A DNA stretch of 7,263 bases, taken from the NCBI GenBank assembly GCA_030638185.1, contig DAOWFD010000371.1, forward strand, positions 1 to 7,263. The letters run 5' to 3'. The stretch is from Candidatus Aegiribacteria sp. (GTDB taxonomy: Bacteria > Fermentibacterota > Fermentibacteria > Fermentibacterales > JCC-6). Each line of letters opens with the position of its first letter. Positions within the stretch are counted from its first letter, which is position 1. Below the pieces are notes generated by a model that was not told the DNA's origin, ran no database searches, and was given only the letters and a program-made list of their open reading frames with translations. Made by a program: the position numbers and the translations under genes. Below are positions 5,391 to 7,263 of the stretch, in pieces.

Positions 5391-6082
5391 TCCGATCCCT
5401 CACGGGCACCAGCCTGATCGAATATCCAGGTAAGCTATCATCCATAATATTCATATCCGGCTGCAACCTTCTATGTCCCTTCTGCCATAATCCTGAACTT
5501 GTAAGACCCGATATGCTGGATGAAGAATTCAGACTTACCCATGAAGAAGTAATCGAAGAGCTTATACTGAGGGATGGCTTCATAGAGGCCGTAACCATAA
5601 CAGGAGGAGAACCCCTTCTTTACGGTGGTATCGTTGATCTTATCCAGAGTATTAAATTCGAAACATGCCTTTCCGTAAAAGTGGATACCAACGGAACTCA
5701 GCCCCGCGAGCTGAAAGAGGTGCTCCATCATACGGACTACATCGCGATGGATCTTAAAAGCTCTCCCTCAAAGTACCTGAAGGCTACAGGGGAAAAAGCT
5801 GTTTTCTCGGATATCCGGGAATCTATCGGTATCATCATGTCCCTGCCGGCATACGAATTCAGGACTACAATGGTTCCCGGTATCGTAGACCGTGATGATG
5901 TCATCGAACTCCTCCGGGAGATCGGAAAGGTAAAACGGTACGTTCTCCAGAATTTTCATTCGCATAAAACCCTCTCGGCTGACTTCAGGGACATGCCCAC
6001 CTATCCCAAAGGTTATCTTGAGGATACAGTAAGTATCATAAGAGATATGAACCTTGCTGAAGAGGTTGTTATCAGACCTTAA
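5387..6082 (+). CDS. nrdG: anaerobic ribonucleotide reductase activating enzyme (radical SAM)
   Basis: This 231-residue radical-SAM protein generates the glycyl radical on NrdD by reductive cleavage of S-adenosylmethionine in the cytosol. The cluster motif is C26-N-L-L-C30-P-F-C33 (CxxxCxxC), preceded by the typical TSLIEYPGKLSSIIFISG start. GGEP (73-76), the VDTNGTQP strand (99-106), AMDLKS (120-125) and the RTTMVPGIVD strand (159-168) follow in family order. The length fits the longer NrdG2-type activases rather than the about 155-residue Escherichia coli form. Translation must begin at TTG 5387, because a TAG lies immediately upstream in frame and no ATG occurs before the cluster. TTG overlaps the preceding stop as TTGA, and AAAGG (5375-5379) is well placed. 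The overlap implies coupled expression with the glycyl-radical ORF. Confidence 0.93.
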   Translation: MIRSLTGTSLIEYPGKLSSIIFISGCNLLCPFCHNPELVRPDMLDEEFRLTHEEVIEELILRDGFIEAVTITGGEPLLYGGIVDLIQSIKFETCLSVKVDTNGTQPRELKEVLHHTDYIAMDLKSSPSKYLKATGEKAVFSDIRESIGIIMSLPAYEFRTTMVPGIVDRDDVIELLREIGKVKRYVLQNFHSHKTLSADFRDMPTYPKGYLEDTVSIIRDMNLAEEVVIRP

Positions 6083-6108
6083 AGTAGAAGCTTTTCATAC
6101 GATTACTC

Positions 6109-6137
6109 TTTACATTTGATATCTATATTAGTATATA
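6109..6137 (+). promoter_or_regulatory. promoter of the arsR-type operon
   Basis: TTTACA (6109-6114) and TATATA (6132-6137) are separated by 17 bases. The -10 element lies inside the left arm of the inverted repeat at 6130-6147, so a repressor bound there would block polymerase. The leader would be under 20 bases long. Confidence 0.5.
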
Positions 6138-6151
6138 CTTATATACTGAAA
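6126..6151 (+). promoter_or_regulatory. ArsR/SmtB-type operator (12-2-12 inverted repeat)
   Basis: A perfect 8-bp inverted repeat AGTATATA-CT-TATATACT (6130-6147) extends to a 12-2-12 arrangement (6126-6137, CT, 6140-6151) with 10 of 12 positions symmetric. This is the geometry known for SmtB/ArsR-family operators. It overlaps the -10 element and lies ten bases before the start of the ArsR-type gene, so autoregulation is very likely. Confidence 0.75.
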
Positions 6152-6160
6152 TGGAGACCG

Positions 6161-6538
6161 ATGGAAACTGAGGATTGTACTCTTAAGGAACTGGCTGAGC
6201 TTATGAGCGTACTGGGCGTTGAAAGCAGGCTCAGGATCATCACTCTTCTTGTTGATTACGAAACCCTCTGCGTGAACGCCATTGCCTGCCGTCTTGAAAT
6301 TTCCCAGAGTGCTGTTTCGCAGCACCTCAGAATTCTCCATCTTAAGGGTTTCGTTACTTCCCACAGGAACGGATACTACACTCATTACAGTCTTAACAGA
6401 GAAATACTTGACAGCTCCGTAAAGCTTCTCGCTCAGCTGGCTGTCAAACGCGAAACATTCAAACCGAGCGAATGCACCTCGAAGGGAGACAAACAATGTG
6501 CACAGGCGAAAGCAAATGTCAGAAACCGGAAAATCTGA
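6161..6538 (+). CDS. ArsR/SmtB-family winged-helix transcriptional repressor
   Basis: This 125-residue DNA-binding protein starts at ATG 6161, with GGAGA (6153-6157) just upstream; earlier in-frame ATGs fall within the promoter region. LMSVLGVESRLRIITLL (14-30) is the typical first helix pair. LEISQSAVSQHLRILHLKGF (45-64) is the helix-turn-helix, and VTSHRNGYYTHYSL (65-78) the wing. The family's metal-sensing alpha3 position is L-C37-V-N-A-I-A-C43. Classical arsenite sensors have CVC at this place; here the second Cys is Asn, with Cys43 six residues on. Further cysteines lie at 6, 105 and 113, so As(III), Cd(II), Pb(II) or another thiophilic ligand is plausible but unproven. Its 3' end overlaps the next gene by 43 bases in another frame. 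The operator at 6126-6151 suggests it represses its own operon. Confidence 0.88.
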   Translation: METEDCTLKELAELMSVLGVESRLRIITLLVDYETLCVNAIACRLEISQSAVSQHLRILHLKGFVTSHRNGYYTHYSLNREILDSSVKLLAQLAVKRETFKPSECTSKGDKQCAQAKANVRNRKI

Positions 6539-6633
6539 AGGGTAAACCGGAAGATTGTTCCCCGGAACAGATACATGAATGTCATGGTCCGGATGGCCAT
6601 CACCCATGCAACTCAAACAAAAAGGAAGAGTAA
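6496..6633 (+). CDS. 45-residue Cys/His-rich peptide encoded with the ArsR-type repressor
   Basis: This ORF runs from ATG 6496 to TAA 6631-6633, with a strong Shine-Dalgarno GGGAG (6484-6488) seven bases upstream. The product begins MCTGESKCQKPEN, continues KPEDCSPEQIHECHG and ends GHHPCNSNKKEE. It has five cysteines (2, 8, 21, 29, 38) and four histidines (27, 30, 35, 36) in 45 residues and no signal peptide, so it is likely cytosolic. The PEDCSPEQIxECHG block resembles short proteins that I associate, from memory, with ArsR-type genes in anaerobes; I cannot check this here. It overlaps the repressor gene by 43 bases and its stop shares a base with the next start (TAATG), so the three genes are tightly coupled. 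A role in binding or delivering the metal or metalloid sensed by the repressor is inferred from composition and context. Confidence 0.75.
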   Translation: MCTGESKCQKPENLKGKPEDCSPEQIHECHGPDGHHPCNSNKKEE

Positions 6634-6953
6634 TGAAGCGAACGATACTTATCGTATTATGCCTTGCAGCAGCCGGCACCTTTGCCATAGCGCAGGCTCA
6701 GGAGGATACCGTTACCCCTGACTGCGGTAATTTCGAAACCGTAGACGGCGAATGCTGCTGCGGCGGTACTGTTGATGGTTGCACGGAAGACTGTGACAGT
6801 TGCGACGAATGCGACTGTGGTTCCGAATGCGAAGATTGCACCGGATGCGAAGAAACCGATTCAGGTTACAAGGACTGTACCGGATGCGATTGCGGATGTG
6901 ATGACTCCACTTCAGAAGAAGAAGAGATTCATCATTGCGGCGGGTGTCATTAA
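6633..6953 (+). CDS. secreted cysteine-rich acidic protein, probably metal-binding
   Basis: This 106-residue precursor starts at ATG 6633, overlapping the previous stop, with GGAAGAG (6623-6629) as ribosome binding site. Residues 1-22 form a Sec signal peptide (MKRT, a hydrophobic core, cleavage after AIA or AQA). The mature part of about 84 residues has 18 cysteines and many Asp and Glu. The cysteines come in CxxC and CxC clusters (residues 41-43, 50-72 and 82-89), with a DCTGC unit appearing at 68-72 and 81-85, and the protein ends HHCGGCH. This composition is metallothionein-like but exported, and I recognise no named family. Being last in an ArsR-type operon suggests it sequesters a thiophilic metal or metalloid in the periplasm or outside the cell. 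A role as a redox or structural surface protein cannot be excluded. Confidence 0.82.
   Translation: MKRTILIVLCLAAAGTFAIAQAQEDTVTPDCGNFETVDGECCCGGTVDGCTEDCDSCDECDCGSECEDCTGCEETDSGYKDCTGCDCGCDDSTSEEEEIHHCGGCH
6834..6889 (+). repeat. short direct repeat inside the Cys-rich gene
   Basis: GATTGCACCGGATGCGA (6834-6850) recurs as GACTGTACCGGATGCGA (6873-6889), 15 of 17 bases identical and in the same frame. Both encode D-C-T-G-C-(E/D), so the cysteine-rich domain probably grew by local duplication. Confidence 0.7.
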
Positions 6954-6972
6954 CCTTCAGTAGTTTCAAGAT

Positions 6973-7000
6973 AGAGCAGGTGGCAATCACCTGCTCTTTT
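6973..7000 (+). terminator. rho-independent terminator of the arsR-type operon
   Basis: A perfect 10-bp stem, AGAGCAGGTG (6973-6982) with CACCTGCTCT (6988-6997), has the loop GCAAT and is followed by TTTT (6997-7000). It lies 19 bases after the stop of the Cys-rich gene. No T-run lies on the opposite side, so it acts on the plus strand only. Confidence 0.9.
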
Positions 7001-7105
7001 CATTTAACCATCATGTAATCAATATTTTATCGTTACCGAAATATCTTCCTTTTCGTATGCAGCACTGAGTATTTCGGCAAACAGTATCTGATTAATCTTG
7101 GAGAT

Positions 7106-7263
7106 ATGAACGAGTTCAGAAGGGATCTTATCAGAATCGACTTTTTCCCGATGCTCTTCGCGGCCGGCGAGGGTTTCGTGTGCATTGCCCCTGAGCCCCG
7201 CTCCGAACCCATGCTGCTTCTCTTCCACGCAGATGGTTCAGTAATGGATACTCTGATGACTGC
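7106..7263 (+). CDS. start of a possible propeller-like protein (3' end outside window)
   Basis: A plus-strand frame is open from 7019 (after TAA 7016-7018) to the end of the window. From ATG 7106 it gives 52 residues, including DFFPMLFAAGEGFVCIAPEP and PMLLLFHADGSVMDTL. These look like two consecutive strands of a beta-propeller blade, with a Phe-x-x-Asp-Gly turn. There is no signal peptide, and GGAG (7100-7103) is only two bases from the ATG, so the true start is uncertain. The residues before 7106 (for example YFGKQYLINLGD) also read like protein, so this could be a 5'-truncated gene. A minus-strand ORF (7019-7228) uses the same codon boundaries and is the competing reading. Confidence 0.4.
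   Translation, partial: MNEFRRDLIRIDFFPMLFAAGEGFVCIAPEPRSEPMLLLFHADGSVMDTLMT

Noticed and set aside
6128..6688. 186-codon minus-strand ORF across the arsR region
   Set aside because: It lies opposite the arsR-type gene and the Cys/His peptide, both supported by motifs, ribosome binding sites and operator; no protein features are seen on the minus strand.
6712..6990. Arg/Asn-rich minus-strand ORF and the overlapping plus-strand frame at 6772-6963
   Set aside because: Both result from the repetitive TGC/GAT/GAA codon pattern of the Cys-rich gene, which suppresses stop codons in the other frames.
7019..7228. 69-codon minus-strand ORF at the window end
   Set aside because: It has a GTG start with no clear ribosome binding site and no recognisable family, and the plus frame looks more like a known fold. 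It is kept open as a competing reading in the findings rather than annotated.
1..7263. CRISPR array, tRNA, rRNA or insertion sequence
   Set aside because: No regularly spaced repeats, no transposase-like ORF and no flanking inverted repeats were seen, and I saw no tRNA- or rRNA-like stretch on reading the window.

Overview
The window reads as a chromosomal segment of a strictly or facultatively anaerobic bacterium of moderate GC. The class III (oxygen-sensitive) ribonucleotide reductase supports the anaerobic lifestyle. The style of the secreted proteins (N-terminal signal, propeller-like blades rich in Trp, Tyr and Gly, a recurring C-terminal TWxx(I/L)K block) suggests an uncultured lineage of the FCB superphylum, perhaps Fermentibacteria-like. 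That placement is an inference from style, not from a marker gene.

Layout. (1) Bases 1-1290 hold the 3' end of one secreted protein gene, then a complete gene for a secreted propeller-like protein (373-1245) closed by a strong intrinsic terminator. (2) Bases 1290-2606 hold a well-formed sigma70-type promoter, a leader with a possible small ORF, and a lipoprotein of the TM1410/MJ1477 (GH114-related) glycoside hydrolase family whose two halves are in the reverse of the usual order, so it looks circularly permuted. (3) Bases 2607-3106 are mostly non-coding. They hold a minus-strand C-terminal remnant of an EamA-type transporter, a weak hairpin, a pair of NrdR-box-like sites with 16 bp between them, and a promoter facing the next operon. 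(4) Bases 3107-6082 are the anaerobic ribonucleotide reductase operon: nrdD, a separate out-of-frame ORF carrying the glycyl-radical domain of NrdD, and nrdG. The terms of this split are the most unusual feature of the window. A segment offset by 97 nt, bracketed by an imperfect direct repeat and containing a small hairpin, separates the two parts of NrdD in sequence and frame. (5) Bases 6083-7000 are a compact metal-stress-like operon: a promoter overlapped by a perfect inverted repeat, an ArsR/SmtB-family repressor, a 45-residue Cys/His-rich peptide, a secreted Cys-rich acidic protein and a terminator. (6) Bases 7001-7263 hold the start of a probable propeller-like protein that runs off the window.

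How the genes work together. NrdG would use a 4Fe-4S cluster and S-adenosylmethionine to place a glycyl radical on the RIVGYY motif. The radical would then be passed to the catalytic cysteine of NrdD to reduce ribonucleotides, with NrdR controlling the operon through the upstream boxes. In the last operon the repressor would sense a thiophilic metal or metalloid and release two metal-binding proteins, one cytosolic and one exported. No transporter or reductase is present in that unit.
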